Part shown: piece after piece, positions 34,816-43,747 of the stretch
Layout: every line of letters starts with the position of its first letter
Numbering within the stretch: the first letter of the stretch is position 1
Assembly: GCA_965224275.1 (NCBI GenBank)
Contig: CBDCYR010000009.1
Location: 62,001-126,000 of the forward strand
Direction of reading: 5' to 3'
DNA length: 64,000 nt
Source: CAUZWH01 sp965224275
GTDB taxonomy: Bacteria; Pseudomonadota; Alphaproteobacteria; SHVV01
Notes under the pieces: generated by a model
The model's input: only the letters and a program-made list of their open reading frames with translations
Told to the model about the DNA's origin: nothing
Databases searched by the model: none
Program-made: the position numbers and the translations under genes

Positions 34816-35766
34816 TCAAGCGCCGCGAGACGATTTGCGGCGTTGCAGGCTCACCATGTAAACACCCACACTCACCACCATTAAGCCAACGACGTGATAA
34901 GAACGAAACGCCTCGCCGAGCAGCATCACCCCAAGCAGGCTTGTGAACAGTGGCATCAGAAAGAAATAGGATCCGGCCCGCGCCGGTCCGAGCCGGGCGA
35001 TGCCGATGTTGACGAAAGCTAGCGCGATCACAGTCGCCACGATCGTGTAGTAAGCAACGGTCGCGATCGTGATCCAATCGAGCGCCATTTGCTGCTCGGC
35101 ATAGGCAATTTCCCAGCCATAGAGCGGGATGGTCGAAATGGTGGTCGCAACCATAATTCCGAACAACACGACGAAGGGATTGAGCCGCACCGCTGCGTGT
35201 TTCACGACCGCGTTGTAGAACGCGAAGCTGATCATGGCCACTTGCAGAAGCAGATCGCCGATCCTGAAATCAAGCTCCAGCAAGACGTCGATGCTGCCGC
35301 GAGAAATAATCGGCACGACCCCGATTATCGCGATTATCAGTCCGAAGATCTGCCGGCTAGACAGCGTATCTCTGAGAAGTATCCAGGCTGCAAAGGCGGT
35401 GAGGGCGGGCTGCGTCGCCGAGATCAAACCGGCATTCACCGCGGTCGTGGACTGCAATCCGTAGAGCACGCAGACGTGGCCGGTGATTCCCTGCAGGACC
35501 CCAAGGAGGAGTATTCGCCGCCAGCTTTCGCTGAGAATCCGCCATTCGCGGGCCAGCGCGCGCCAGAAAAAAACGGCGATGACGATTGCACCAATCAAGC
35601 TACGCCAGAACACCAAGCCGATCGCCGGAACATCGGCATGAATCGCCCGGCCCATGACAAAATAGCCGGCAATCATCCACATGCTTAGAAACAGCAAAGT
35701 ATGGGGAAACCAGGCGGCTTCAGAAAATACCGCGCCGCCACCCGGCGTACCGGATTTCGATTGCAT
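34816..35766 (-). CDS. EamA/DMT-family transporter (copy 1 of 4)
   Basis: The first gene of the tandem set, 316 aa: AIGLVFWRSLIGAIVIAVFF, LQSTTAVNAGLISATQPALT and ARAGSYFFLMPLFTSLLGVM with LLGEAFRSYHVVGLMVVSVG. Two EamA repeats, ten predicted helices, and a short basic C-terminus (SLQRRKSSRGA). The operon promoter should lie between 35767 and 35845. There is no adjacent regulator that identifies a substrate. Confidence 0.85.
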   Translation of the reverse strand: MQSKSGTPGGGAVFSEAAWFPHTLLFLSMWMIAGYFVMGRAIHADVPAIGLVFWRSLIGAIVIAVFFWRALAREWRILSESWRRILLLGVLQGITGHVCVLYGLQSTTAVNAGLISATQPALTAFAAWILLRDTLSSRQIFGLIIAIIGVVPIISRGSIDVLLELDFRIGDLLLQVAMISFAFYNAVVKHAAVRLNPFVVLFGIMVATTISTIPLYGWEIAYAEQQMALDWITIATVAYYTIVATVIALAFVNIGIARLGPARAGSYFFLMPLFTSLLGVMLLGEAFRSYHVVGLMVVSVGVYMVSLQRRKSSRGA

Positions 35767-35845
35767 CAGGATGCGGCCGTTGAAGCGGCTAGGGCGTGTG
35801 ATCCAGGGGCGTGGGACGGCCGAGTCGAAGCAAACTTGAAACGAC

Positions 35846-36214
35846 TTAGCCCTGCGGACCGGTGCGCTCGGTCTGCTTTCGTAGGCGTCGCGTCAGCAGT
35901 TTGATCAGCGCATAGACGAGAAGATCCGACTGCGACAGGCTGGCATCGAGTTCTTGCTTGGTGATAACCGCACAGGCGGTTTGCTCGCCCGCAATTGCCG
36001 TTGCGGAACGCGGTTTGTCGTCGACCAACGCCATTTCGCCGACGAAGTCGCCGCGCCGCAGCGTATCCACGACCACTTCCTGTCCATCGTGCGATGATGT
36101 GACGACGACGATCCCATCGTGGATGATATACGCCCGGTCGGCGACAGCACCCTGTTCGAAGATTACGTCGCCTTTGTTAAAGGTAACGGATTCGAGATCG
36201 TCGATCCCTGTCAC
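35846..36214 (-). CDS. Cyclic-nucleotide-binding domain protein
   Basis: I chose the GTG at 36214 (VTGIDDLESVTFNKGDVIFE, 122 aa) because the longer frame to 36400 has no family similarity and enters the divergent gene's upstream region. The cNMP-binding beta roll is clear: GDVIFEQGAVADRAYIIHDG, RRGDFVGEMALVDDKPRSAT with the phosphate-binding cassette. A C-terminal helix (LVYALIKLLTRRLRKQTERT) follows, with no HTH. It probably senses cAMP or cGMP; the class III cyclase at 37731-39014 is a possible nearby source. Divergent from the MBL gene. Confidence 0.8.
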   Translation of the reverse strand: MTGIDDLESVTFNKGDVIFEQGAVADRAYIIHDGIVVVTSSHDGQEVVVDTLRRGDFVGEMALVDDKPRSATAIAGEQTACAVITKQELDASLSQSDLLVYALIKLLTRRLRKQTERTGPQG

Positions 36215-36356
36215 CCGTGGCTCCCTGAATTTGGTTTGTTCGGCACCAGAATACCCATTTCGCGTTGCCGCGGTCCATAGTCGTGCTATTGGCCTTGCGA
36301 GGGGCGCCCTTGATAATGGTTTGACGCATCGGCGCAGCGATATTCGGAGAGACGGC

Positions 36357-37244
36357 ATGCGGCACTTGGATACGCTGGCGATTGGCGATATTCGCATCAC
36401 GAGGATCGTTGAACTCGAGGGTCCGCTCTACGATCCGCCTGCTCTACTGCCTGACGCCACCGCCGAAGCATTGGCACCATACGCCGAGCGGCTGGCGCCC
36501 AGGTTTTACGATGCGGCGGCAAACAAACTCGTCTCGTCGATGCATTGTTTTCTCGTTAGAACCCCGCACCACACAATCTTCGTCGATACCTGCATCGGCA
36601 ATGACAAGGAGCGCGGTGGTCACAAGAACGTCCACATGCGGAAGGGGTCATTCCTCGACGATCTCGCCGGGCTCGGTGTCGCGCCCGAGGCGGTTGATTT
36701 TGTGCTCTGCACGCATCTCCACGTCGACCATGTCGGCTGGAACACGCGCCACGAAGACGGGCGCTGGGTGCCGACCTTTCCCAACGCCAAATATCTGATC
36801 AATCAGGCCGAACTCGACAACGCAATGCACGAGGCGAAAACCCGCCCGCACGCGGATCTCGGCGCTTTTGCAGACAGCGTTGCGCCGATTATGGAAGCTG
36901 GCCTGGTTGAGATCGTCGAGGCCGAATTCACGATGGACGACCGCTTGTGGATCGAGCCATCCCCCGGTCACACGCCGGGCCACGTTTGCGTGCGCCTGAA
37001 ATCGGGCGATCAGCAAGCCGTCGTCAGCGGCGACGCGTTTCATCACCCGGTTCAATACGCCGAGCCCGCCTGGAACAGCAATTTTTGCATCCTGGAGGAT
37101 CAGGCTCGCGCCACGCGACGGGCTTTTTTCGATCAGCATGCGGAAAGCGCGACGATCATTCTGCCCGGTCACTTCGCAACCCCGACCGCGGGTCGAATTG
37201 GCCGCGCCGGCGACGCGTTCAAATTTGTCGATATCGCGACATAA
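36357..37244 (+). CDS. MBL-fold metallo-hydrolase
   Basis: A 295-aa protein with start MRHLDTLAIGDIRITRIVEL preceded by GGAGAG. The metal site is the HxHxDH motif in LCTHLHVDHVGWN, further ligands in EPSPGHTPGHVCVRL and VVSGDAFHHP, and a final His in IILPGHFATPTAGRI. The fold matches N-acyl homoserine lactonase/quinol-like MBL hydrolases. The substrate is unknown. A HIT-family gene follows 37 bp later on the same strand. Confidence 0.85.
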   Translation: MRHLDTLAIGDIRITRIVELEGPLYDPPALLPDATAEALAPYAERLAPRFYDAAANKLVSSMHCFLVRTPHHTIFVDTCIGNDKERGGHKNVHMRKGSFLDDLAGLGVAPEAVDFVLCTHLHVDHVGWNTRHEDGRWVPTFPNAKYLINQAELDNAMHEAKTRPHADLGAFADSVAPIMEAGLVEIVEAEFTMDDRLWIEPSPGHTPGHVCVRLKSGDQQAVVSGDAFHHPVQYAEPAWNSNFCILEDQARATRRAFFDQHAESATIILPGHFATPTAGRIGRAGDAFKFVDIAT

Positions 37245-37281
37245 GCGCAGCGAGATAATCCAGGAAAAGCCAGCGGAATTC

Positions 37282-37734
37282 ATGGCCGAAATCAACGAAA
37301 CCATTCGCAAGTTCGGATTCCCCGACACCTTGCTCGGCGACTATGCGCATTGGGTTGTTTTGTTACGACCACAGCAGGTTACGGTCGGATCGCTGGTGTT
37401 GGCCTGCAAAGGCTCGGCCGCGAGCATGGCCGAGGTCCCTGCAGAAGCCTTTGCCGAGTTGCCAATGGTAACCGGTGACCTCCAGTCGGCCCTGAAGGCA
37501 GCCTTCGACTATGAAAAGATCAACTACTTGCTGCTGATGATGGTGGACCCCCAGGTTCATTTCCACGTCATCCCGCGTTATGGATCATCCCGCGAACTCG
37601 CCGGGCGCTCCTATGACGATCCGTTTTGGCCGGGACCGCCTGATGTTCGTCAGGCCCTCGACCTCGACCAGCAAAGTTTCGCGACGCTCTATGACGAATT
37701 GAAACGACGTTGGGGCCTGGGGCGGGTCGCTTAG
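37282..37734 (+). CDS. HIT-family hydrolase
   Basis: A 150-aa protein starting MAEINETIRKFGFPDTLLGD. The motif is PQVHFHVIPRYGSSREL, the QxHxHxxP variant of the histidine triad. The upstream strands (HWVVLLRPQQVTVGSLVLAC) fit the fold. HIT enzymes hydrolyse nucleotide phosphoramidates or dinucleotide polyphosphates through the middle His. It overlaps the convergent cyclase gene by 4 bases (TTAG). Confidence 0.8.
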   Translation: MAEINETIRKFGFPDTLLGDYAHWVVLLRPQQVTVGSLVLACKGSAASMAEVPAEAFAELPMVTGDLQSALKAAFDYEKINYLLLMMVDPQVHFHVIPRYGSSRELAGRSYDDPFWPGPPDVRQALDLDQQSFATLYDELKRRWGLGRVA

Positions 37735-39014
37735 ATCGTTCGGTTTGCCGCCGGTATTGTGAACAGTTCCTGCGGCTCACGGACGCCGCGCAGCGCGTGT
37801 AAGCCAATCGATTCTCCAGCAATTGGCGAGTATTCGGCGAAGGTGCCCGACATCAGAAACCGCCGCTCCATGATCCGACAGTGACCTTCAATACGTGCGG
37901 CCTGGTTCACAGCCGGGCCGATCACCGTGAAGTCCAATCGATCGGCTGCGCCGATATTGCCGTAGCTGATATCGCCCATATGCAAGGCCACCCAAAAATC
38001 CATCTCCGGTTGGCCATCCTGGCGTCGCTCGAGATTGCGGTCGGCGGTCGCAACCAAGGCGCCGTCGATGGCGTGGAGTGCAGCGCTTGCCGCTTGGGCT
38101 TCGCCTCCCAACGCGTCAATTGGGAAGATCGCGAGCAGCGCATCACCCATGAATTTCAGAACTTCACCGCCATTGGCCTCGATCGGGCCGACGATGCGCT
38201 CGAAATGATCGTTGAGTAGCGAAATCAGAACATTCGAGGGGAGGCGATCGGTGAGATAGGTAAAGCCGCGTAGATCGCTGTACCAGATCGCGGCATTGAT
38301 CGTTTCAGTGCTGCCGCGCTGGATCATGCCATCGAGAACCCGCTGCCCGGTTTTACGGCCGAGATAGGTACTCATCAGATTTTGTGCGATCCGTCGCACC
38401 GACAGTATTTCGACAACCGACGCCAGCGTCGGCACCAGCTCAGCCAGCCGCGTTAATTGATCTTCGGTAAATCCGCCCGGCGCCTTGGTCGCAAAGCTCA
38501 CTCCGTAGCGCGCGCGATCGGAAAATGGCAGCGGCAGGATGAGATAGTCGGTGATCCCCTGTTCGTCCAAATCTTCGACAATCGGAAAATCGCGCGGACA
38601 CGAGGGATCGGCGAGACGGCGTCGTATTCCGGGCGACCCCTCGAACACCAGGTGGATCGGGCTTATCAAATATGCTTCCGCCCGGGTGATGTCCTGACCG
38701 CGTTCGAACACGGTGACCTCGTCGCGATCGACGCGCCAGAAATACATCGACGCCAGAATCGTCGGGTGCAGGGTGCGCAGGAAAATGCCGAGTCGCTCGA
38801 TCGGAATGTCTTCGGCCGGAAGGCGGGCGCCGAGTTCGCTCAAAAGACTCGGTATATCCGGGCAATAGCGCGATTCGTTGAGGAGCCAACTGGTAAGCGA
38901 GCTTTCGTCGGCGACCAGTGGCAACTCGGTTCCCGGCGCTTGGCCGTCGCCAGCGTCGACCGTCGCCGGTATTTCTTTCGCGACGCCGCGCTCAATGATG
39001 TCGAGACCACTCAT
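37731..39014 (-). CDS. Class III adenylate/guanylate cyclase
   Basis: A 427-aa soluble protein. Residues ~40-215 form a GAF-like sensor region (LTRLAELVPTLASVVEILSV at its end). The cyclase homology domain runs from ~235: AAIWYSDLRGFTYLTDRLPS (first metal Asp), NGGEVLKFMGDALLAIFPID (second Asp), VALHMGDISYGNIGAADRLD and DFTVIGPAVNQAARIEGHC with the transition-state Asn/Arg. The substrate Lys/Asp pair appears as K (VLKF) and D (LDFTVIG), favouring cAMP. It may feed the cNMP-binding protein 1.5 kb away. Confidence 0.85.
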   Translation of the reverse strand: MSGLDIIERGVAKEIPATVDAGDGQAPGTELPLVADESSLTSWLLNESRYCPDIPSLLSELGARLPAEDIPIERLGIFLRTLHPTILASMYFWRVDRDEVTVFERGQDITRAEAYLISPIHLVFEGSPGIRRRLADPSCPRDFPIVEDLDEQGITDYLILPLPFSDRARYGVSFATKAPGGFTEDQLTRLAELVPTLASVVEILSVRRIAQNLMSTYLGRKTGQRVLDGMIQRGSTETINAAIWYSDLRGFTYLTDRLPSNVLISLLNDHFERIVGPIEANGGEVLKFMGDALLAIFPIDALGGEAQAASAALHAIDGALVATADRNLERRQDGQPEMDFWVALHMGDISYGNIGAADRLDFTVIGPAVNQAARIEGHCRIMERRFLMSGTFAEYSPIAGESIGLHALRGVREPQELFTIPAANRTI

Positions 39015-39028
39015 CCCTTACGCCTTGG

Positions 39029-39658
39029 CTAATTGCGTGACGCGCCGATCGGCAGTTCGCGTACTCGCTGATATTCACCGCCGCTGAATATATCCGGATC
39101 CTTGAGATAGGCGATCAGCATATCGGTGGCGTCCAATCCCCAGAACTGGGCGCCGTTGACAACGCTGGTCGGAACGCCAAATACGCCACGAGCGGCTGCT
39201 TCATCAGTATTGCCGCGGAGTTGGGCTTTGACTTCAGAGTCACTCAAGGACTGGGTGACATCATCAATTCCAAGCCGAGTCGCGAGTTCGTTGACGCTTT
39301 CAGGATCGCCGACGTCGCGTCCTTCCTGCCAGATAAAACGAAAAATAGCTCGGATCGCCTGCGGGTCGTTGTCAAGCGCGATCGCCAACCGCAAGACCGC
39401 GAGCGAGTTGAACGGGTGTGCCGGCGGCATGATCAAGGAGATACCGCTCTGTTCTCCGAGCCAAACCCAATGCTGGTATGTGTGTTGACGCTTTGGCGCC
39501 AATTCTGCCGGGCCGATGTGACCGAAGTGGTTGAGCAATCCGGCAAACAGGATCGGCTTACAACGGACAGTCACATCCTTGGCAAGCCGATCGAGCATTT
39601 CGAACTGGAGGTAGGCGTATCCCGAGACGAAATCGAAATACCAATCGAGCTCCCTCAT
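39029..39658 (-). CDS. DsbA-family 2-hydroxychromene-2-carboxylate isomerase-like
   Basis: Start MRELDWYFDFVSGYAYLQFE at 39658, 6 codons after GGAGGACACC; the open frame extends to 39685. The catalytic Ser replaces Cys in the DFVSGYAY motif, as in HCCA isomerases. TYQHWVWLGEQSGISLIMPP, NSLAVLRLAIAL, RGVFGVPTSVVNGAQFWGLD (cis-Pro loop) and the end of the thioredoxin fold are present. The family uses glutathione to isomerise aromatic ring-cleavage products. It is the gene before the cyclase. Confidence 0.75.
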   Translation of the reverse strand: MRELDWYFDFVSGYAYLQFEMLDRLAKDVTVRCKPILFAGLLNHFGHIGPAELAPKRQHTYQHWVWLGEQSGISLIMPPAHPFNSLAVLRLAIALDNDPQAIRAIFRFIWQEGRDVGDPESVNELATRLGIDDVTQSLSDSEVKAQLRGNTDEAAARGVFGVPTSVVNGAQFWGLDATDMLIAYLKDPDIFSGGEYQRVRELPIGASRN

Positions 39659-39863
39659 CGGTGTCCTCCCTTTCTCCCACGACATCGATCAACCGCAGAA
39701 CGCCGCCTGCGTGTCAGCAGAAGTCTAACTGATATGTAGGTCGTAAGCCTGCGAACGCCAGGAACGGGATCGTGAATGGTCCCGTCGAACTCCCATGATA
39801 AATTTGGCGCAATTGTAGTGCCCTCATGCCAAGGGTGTACCAAGGTCTACGAAGGGTCCCGAC

Positions 39864-41234
39864 ATGTTTAAATTCGTCGCCGCGCTCGCGCTTGCCGCTG
39901 TCGTCATGGTCGCGACCGTTGCCGCGGACGCGCAATCAACCCAGCCCGACGTACCGATCGAGCAGGTCGTCCGTACCGCACTTTTTGCCGATCACGACCC
40001 GGCCCGGCGCGAAGCTCTGAAATTCCTAGTCGAACGCGGCAAGGACGACGTCGTGCCCGCGCTTATTCAGGCCCTGCGTTTTGTTGCTGACGGCGAAGGT
40101 CACATCCTGAAGTCGCTGCAAACGCTCGCCAAGGCCGAGATTGGCCGCGATTGGCACGACTGGATGTTGTGGCAAGAGGAGCACACCGAAGTGGCGGTGT
40201 TCGAAGGGTTCGACGCCTTCAAGGCCGATGTGATGGCTTGGCTCGATCCCAACTTTCGCAAGTTCCTCTATCGCGGGGTGAAGCACGAGATCCGCCTCGA
40301 GGAGATCGCTTGGGGCGGCGTAATGAAGGACGGTATCCCAGCGCTCACCAATCCCAAGCATATCAGCGCCGCCGAGGCCACCTATCTGGTTGACGACGAA
40401 CTCGTCTTCGGTGTCGATATCAATGGCGACGCGCGGGCCTATCCATTTCGTATCCTGGATTGGCACGAGATGTTCAATGATGTGGTCGGCGGCGTGCCGG
40501 TTTCGCTTGCTTACTGCACGCTATGCGGCTCTGGAATCCTGTTCGATACGACGATCGAGGGCCGCGACCAACCCTTCGTGTTCGGCTCGTCGGGCTTTCT
40601 ATTCCGCTCCAACAAACTCATGTACGACCAGCAAACGCTGTCACTGTGGAATCAGTTTACCGGACGTCCGGTCGTCGGCGAGCTGACCGGGTCGGGCATC
40701 GAACTCAAAGTGAGGCCGGTGACGATTACCAGTTGGCAGAAATGGCGCGCACGGCATCCACAGACCAAAGTCCTGTCGCTGTTTACCGGCTTCACCCGCG
40801 ACTATCGGCCGGGCCGTCCCTACGGAAAGTACTTTTCGAGCCCCGATTTGATGTTCCCGGCTTTGGTGCCCGACAAGCGATTGAAACCAAAGGATTATGT
40901 TTTTGTCTTGCGCCACGGCGCCAACGAGAAGGCGTGGGCGGTGTCGGCGTTTACCGGCGGCAAGGTCATCAACGATGCGGTCGGTGGGCTGGATATCGTA
41001 TTGATCGGTGACGCCGCGACTCGCACGGTGCGCGCCTATCGCCGCGATGGCCGGCGTTTCGAAGCGGTTGCGGGCGACACGGCAACGCTTGTGAGCGACA
41101 ACCAAACCTGGGCGATGACCGAAGATGCCCTGGTTGGCCCAGCCAACGTTCGATTGGGCCGATTGCCCGGTCATGTCGCTTATTGGTTCGCTTGGTCGGG
41201 CTACAAAAAAGACCGGCCTTTGCGGGTAGAGTAG
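39864..41234 (+). CDS. DUF3179 domain-containing secreted protein
   Basis: A 456-aa protein with a signal peptide (MFKFVAALALAAVVMVATVA, cleavage after ADA). The DUF3179 core has DELVFGVDINGDARAYPFRI, LDWHEMFNDVVGGVPVSLAY, CTLCGSGILFDTTIEGR and QTLSLWNQFTGRPVVGELTG. The paired CTLCG cysteines are conserved in the family. Function is unknown; many members are in marine bacteria and archaea. Expected in the periplasm. Confidence 0.85.
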   Translation: MFKFVAALALAAVVMVATVAADAQSTQPDVPIEQVVRTALFADHDPARREALKFLVERGKDDVVPALIQALRFVADGEGHILKSLQTLAKAEIGRDWHDWMLWQEEHTEVAVFEGFDAFKADVMAWLDPNFRKFLYRGVKHEIRLEEIAWGGVMKDGIPALTNPKHISAAEATYLVDDELVFGVDINGDARAYPFRILDWHEMFNDVVGGVPVSLAYCTLCGSGILFDTTIEGRDQPFVFGSSGFLFRSNKLMYDQQTLSLWNQFTGRPVVGELTGSGIELKVRPVTITSWQKWRARHPQTKVLSLFTGFTRDYRPGRPYGKYFSSPDLMFPALVPDKRLKPKDYVFVLRHGANEKAWAVSAFTGGKVINDAVGGLDIVLIGDAATRTVRAYRRDGRRFEAVAGDTATLVSDNQTWAMTEDALVGPANVRLGRLPGHVAYWFAWSGYKKDRPLRVE

Positions 41235-41237
41235 GTC

Positions 41238-42497
41238 TTAGGACTGGGCTTGATCGGCCGCGCTTTGGGATTCCCCCTCGGAGCGCGGATCCATTTCATA
41301 GAGCATCGGCGACGTGCGCGGTCCGGCGACGAAGTCGCTACGATCTTGCTCGGCGGGTGCAGCCCGGATCCGCACACGCAAGATCGTGAACACGACCAGT
41401 GCGCCGTGCACGATGGTGGTAAACACGAACAACCCATCGGTGCCGGTGTATTGCATTAAGCCGGAAGCAATCAGGGGGCCGGCTGCGGCGCCAATCCCAT
41501 AAACCAGCAGCAGGCCGCCCGCCGTCGCTACAAAACTGTCGTCATCGGCGAAGTCGTTCGCATGAGCGACCGCCACGGCATAGAGCGGCATGGCGAAGCC
41601 ACCAAAGGCAGAGGCCAGAACGATCAACAGCGTGATCGACGGTTCCGGCCAGGAACTCAGCAGGATGCCGCTGACGGAGGCGCAGATAGCCGTACCAACA
41701 ATAACAAAGCGGCGGTCGGTCAGATCGGATAGGCGGCCAAGCGGCCATTGCATGAGGGCTCCGGCCAGTGTCGCGCCAATCATGAAATAAACCAGATTGT
41801 CGACATCGAGACCGCTGCGACTGGCAAATATCGGGCCCAGCGACCAGAACGATCCATTCGCGAGCCCGACGGCCAGGCAGCCGACAAACCCCACCGGGGA
41901 CAGACGCCACAAACCTTGAATGTCCAAGCGAACGATCTCGGGTTGGGGCGGGCTCGGCGCGGTCGTCAACGATACCGGCACCAATGCCAAGCCGAGAAGG
42001 ATGGCGACAACGCTGAACAATTCAAAACCCGACGGTTGGTAGGTCGTCAGCAGGAGTTGGCCGACCACAAGCACACCGAAGTTGATAAGCGTATAGATCG
42101 ACATGATCGCGCCGCGGTTGCTTGATCCGGTGCGGTCGTTCAACCAGCTCTCGATCACCACATAGAGGCCGGCGAAGCAGATGCCGATCACGAATCGTAG
42201 AATCCACCAGGCGATCGGATCGACCAGAACCGCCAGCCCGAGGGCCATTGCAGCGGCGATGCTCGACAGTGCCGCGAAGGTTCTGATGTGTCCGACGCGG
42301 CGTATCATGCGCGGGCCATTGATGCAGCCGACGATGAAGCCGACGAAATAAACAGCACCCAGCATGCCAATCTGGAGCGTGCTGAAGGCTTCCAGTTCGG
42401 CTCGCACCGGCAGCAACGTATTAATCAACCCATTGCCGGTGATGAGGATGGCGGTGCTGAGGAGTAGAGCGCCCAGTTGCCGAAGCGTTGTCGTCAT
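41238..42497 (-). CDS. MFS transporter (YcaD-like)
   Basis: A 419-aa membrane protein with ~12 helices: LLSTAILITGNGLINTLLPV, LGAVYFVGFIVGCINGPRMI (loop 2-3 GxxxGxxxxxR), RFVIGICFAGLYVVIESWLN and YGIGAAAGPLIASGLMQYTG. The IESWLN motif is typical of YcaD/MFS_1-type permeases. The last ~50 residues are cytoplasmic. It converges tightly with the DUF3179 gene (3 bp apart). Substrate unknown. Confidence 0.85.
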   Translation of the reverse strand: MTTTLRQLGALLLSTAILITGNGLINTLLPVRAELEAFSTLQIGMLGAVYFVGFIVGCINGPRMIRRVGHIRTFAALSSIAAAMALGLAVLVDPIAWWILRFVIGICFAGLYVVIESWLNDRTGSSNRGAIMSIYTLINFGVLVVGQLLLTTYQPSGFELFSVVAILLGLALVPVSLTTAPSPPQPEIVRLDIQGLWRLSPVGFVGCLAVGLANGSFWSLGPIFASRSGLDVDNLVYFMIGATLAGALMQWPLGRLSDLTDRRFVIVGTAICASVSGILLSSWPEPSITLLIVLASAFGGFAMPLYAVAVAHANDFADDDSFVATAGGLLLVYGIGAAAGPLIASGLMQYTGTDGLFVFTTIVHGALVVFTILRVRIRAAPAEQDRSDFVAGPRTSPMLYEMDPRSEGESQSAADQAQS

Positions 42498-42556
42498 GAC
42501 GGTGGATTGAGTGGGTCGGGAGTGCGCTTAGCTCAGCGGCTAGTGGATTCCATCCA

Positions 42557-43135
42557 CTAGAGGGCGGATAAACCGGCCGCCTGACGCTCAGCGTTGATGA
42601 CGTCCTTGAAACCGTTGTAACCGCCGAGTGCCAAGTGCTTCGCGATTTCCTTGAGAGGACCGTCGCTGGTATCCAGCCCGACCCCATCGGCGATCCGATT
42701 GACCAGGTTCGTGTAACCGGCCACGGCAGTTGCCTGGAACACGGCAACTTCGTTCCAGCCGGCATCGTGGAGGCCGTTCGTATCGGCTTGCGTCATGCGA
42801 GAGGGCGTTTCGGTTAACTTCTTTACGAAGGCCAGGACGCGCCTGAACTTCTCATCGAGATCAGCGCTCGCCAGATCGTCGATCGCGGCGTTGGTGGTGG
42901 CTTCACCAATGCCGAGTTCGTCAGCCACATAGAGATGGCTCTTGTAGCAGTAGGTGCAGGAATTGAGGGCCGAAACGTAGGAGACGATCATCTCCCGCTG
43001 GGCTTCGGAGAACGGCGATTTCCCGCGCAATAAAGCCTGCTCGACATCGAGCATATGGAACATGATTTCAGGGTAGGCGCGAACGACATCGCCATAATTG
43101 GCAACCTCGGGCAGGGTCTCCTTCAAGAACGCCAT
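42557..43135 (-). CDS. AhpD-like carboxymuconolactone decarboxylase family protein
   Basis: A 192-aa protein. The AhpD core contains SALNSCTYCYKSHLYVADEL with CxxC and the proton-relay His two residues further; earlier EVANYGDVVRAYPEIMFHML and LLRGKSPFSEAQREMIVSYV are typical of the 'peroxidase-related' subgroup. It could be an alkylhydroperoxidase-like redox enzyme. It lies 20 bp from the HD gene and starts the minus-strand arm of the oxygenase cluster. Cys is used here, not Sec. Confidence 0.8.
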   Translation of the reverse strand: MAFLKETLPEVANYGDVVRAYPEIMFHMLDVEQALLRGKSPFSEAQREMIVSYVSALNSCTYCYKSHLYVADELGIGEATTNAAIDDLASADLDEKFRRVLAFVKKLTETPSRMTQADTNGLHDAGWNEVAVFQATAVAGYTNLVNRIADGVGLDTSDGPLKEIAKHLALGGYNGFKDVINAERQAAGLSAL

Positions 43136-43154
43136 GGCCGACGTCGGTTACCCG

Positions 43155-43727
43155 TTAAGCGGGTTCCCCATCGAGAAAGCTAAATGGCTTACGCTTGAAG
43201 ACGGCCTTGACCATCGGTGCAAAATCGTCGAGCGTCATGCTTTCGTAGCTCGGGTCGAACGCCGCCTGATCCCACTCCTGGCAGAAGTCGACGGCTGCTT
43301 GGTAGTGGGGGTGATCGCGGAATTTGTCGCGTGCGTTACGATTTCTGCCGATGTGATGGGCGTAATAGTAGGCTTGGAATACGGGATGGTATTTCACCAC
43401 CCAGTAAGTCTGTTCGCTCACATAGGGCTTGATGATCGAGGCGGCGAAGTCGCCGTGATTGATCGGCGCAAAAAAATCACCGATATCGTGTATGAGCGCT
43501 GCCACCACCATTTCCTCATCGGCTTCGTCACGATAGGCCAGCGTTGCCGTCTGCAACGAGTGTTCGAGCCGGTCGACCTGGAAAGCACTACCCGAACCGC
43601 GCAGTTTCTCGAGATACCCCATCACTTCGGGGATGACCAATTTGGGCTCGTCACCCGAATCGCGGAATAGAACCTCGTAATCCTCTTTGGTCCCGTCTTC
43701 CATATGGGTGAATTTTACGGTTTCCAT
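43155..43727 (-). CDS. HD-domain protein of the MIOX/PhnZ-like oxygenase type
   Basis: A 190-aa protein with HD-type metal ligands: VDRLEHSLQTATLAYRDEAD, AALIHDIGDFFAPINHGDFA and VVKYHPVFQAYYYAHHIG. The EHSLQTAxxA and ALIHDIGD pair with a second-sphere His is the pattern of the mixed-valent diiron oxygenases PhnZ and TmpB rather than of HD phosphohydrolases. GGAGGCAGAG precedes the ATG. Sitting 20 bp behind the Rieske oxygenase, it may act on the same pathway. The assignment to oxygenase rather than hydrolase is inference. Confidence 0.65.
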   Translation of the reverse strand: METVKFTHMEDGTKEDYEVLFRDSGDEPKLVIPEVMGYLEKLRGSGSAFQVDRLEHSLQTATLAYRDEADEEMVVAALIHDIGDFFAPINHGDFAASIIKPYVSEQTYWVVKYHPVFQAYYYAHHIGRNRNARDKFRDHPHYQAAVDFCQEWDQAAFDPSYESMTLDDFAPMVKAVFKRKPFSFLDGEPA

Positions 43728-43747
43728 CTCTGCCTCCCGGTCAGTCT

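Noticed and set aside
42557..43135. Possible second selenoprotein (AhpD-like)
   Set aside because: Its redox motif is CTYC with TGC/TGT codons; no in-frame TGA is involved.
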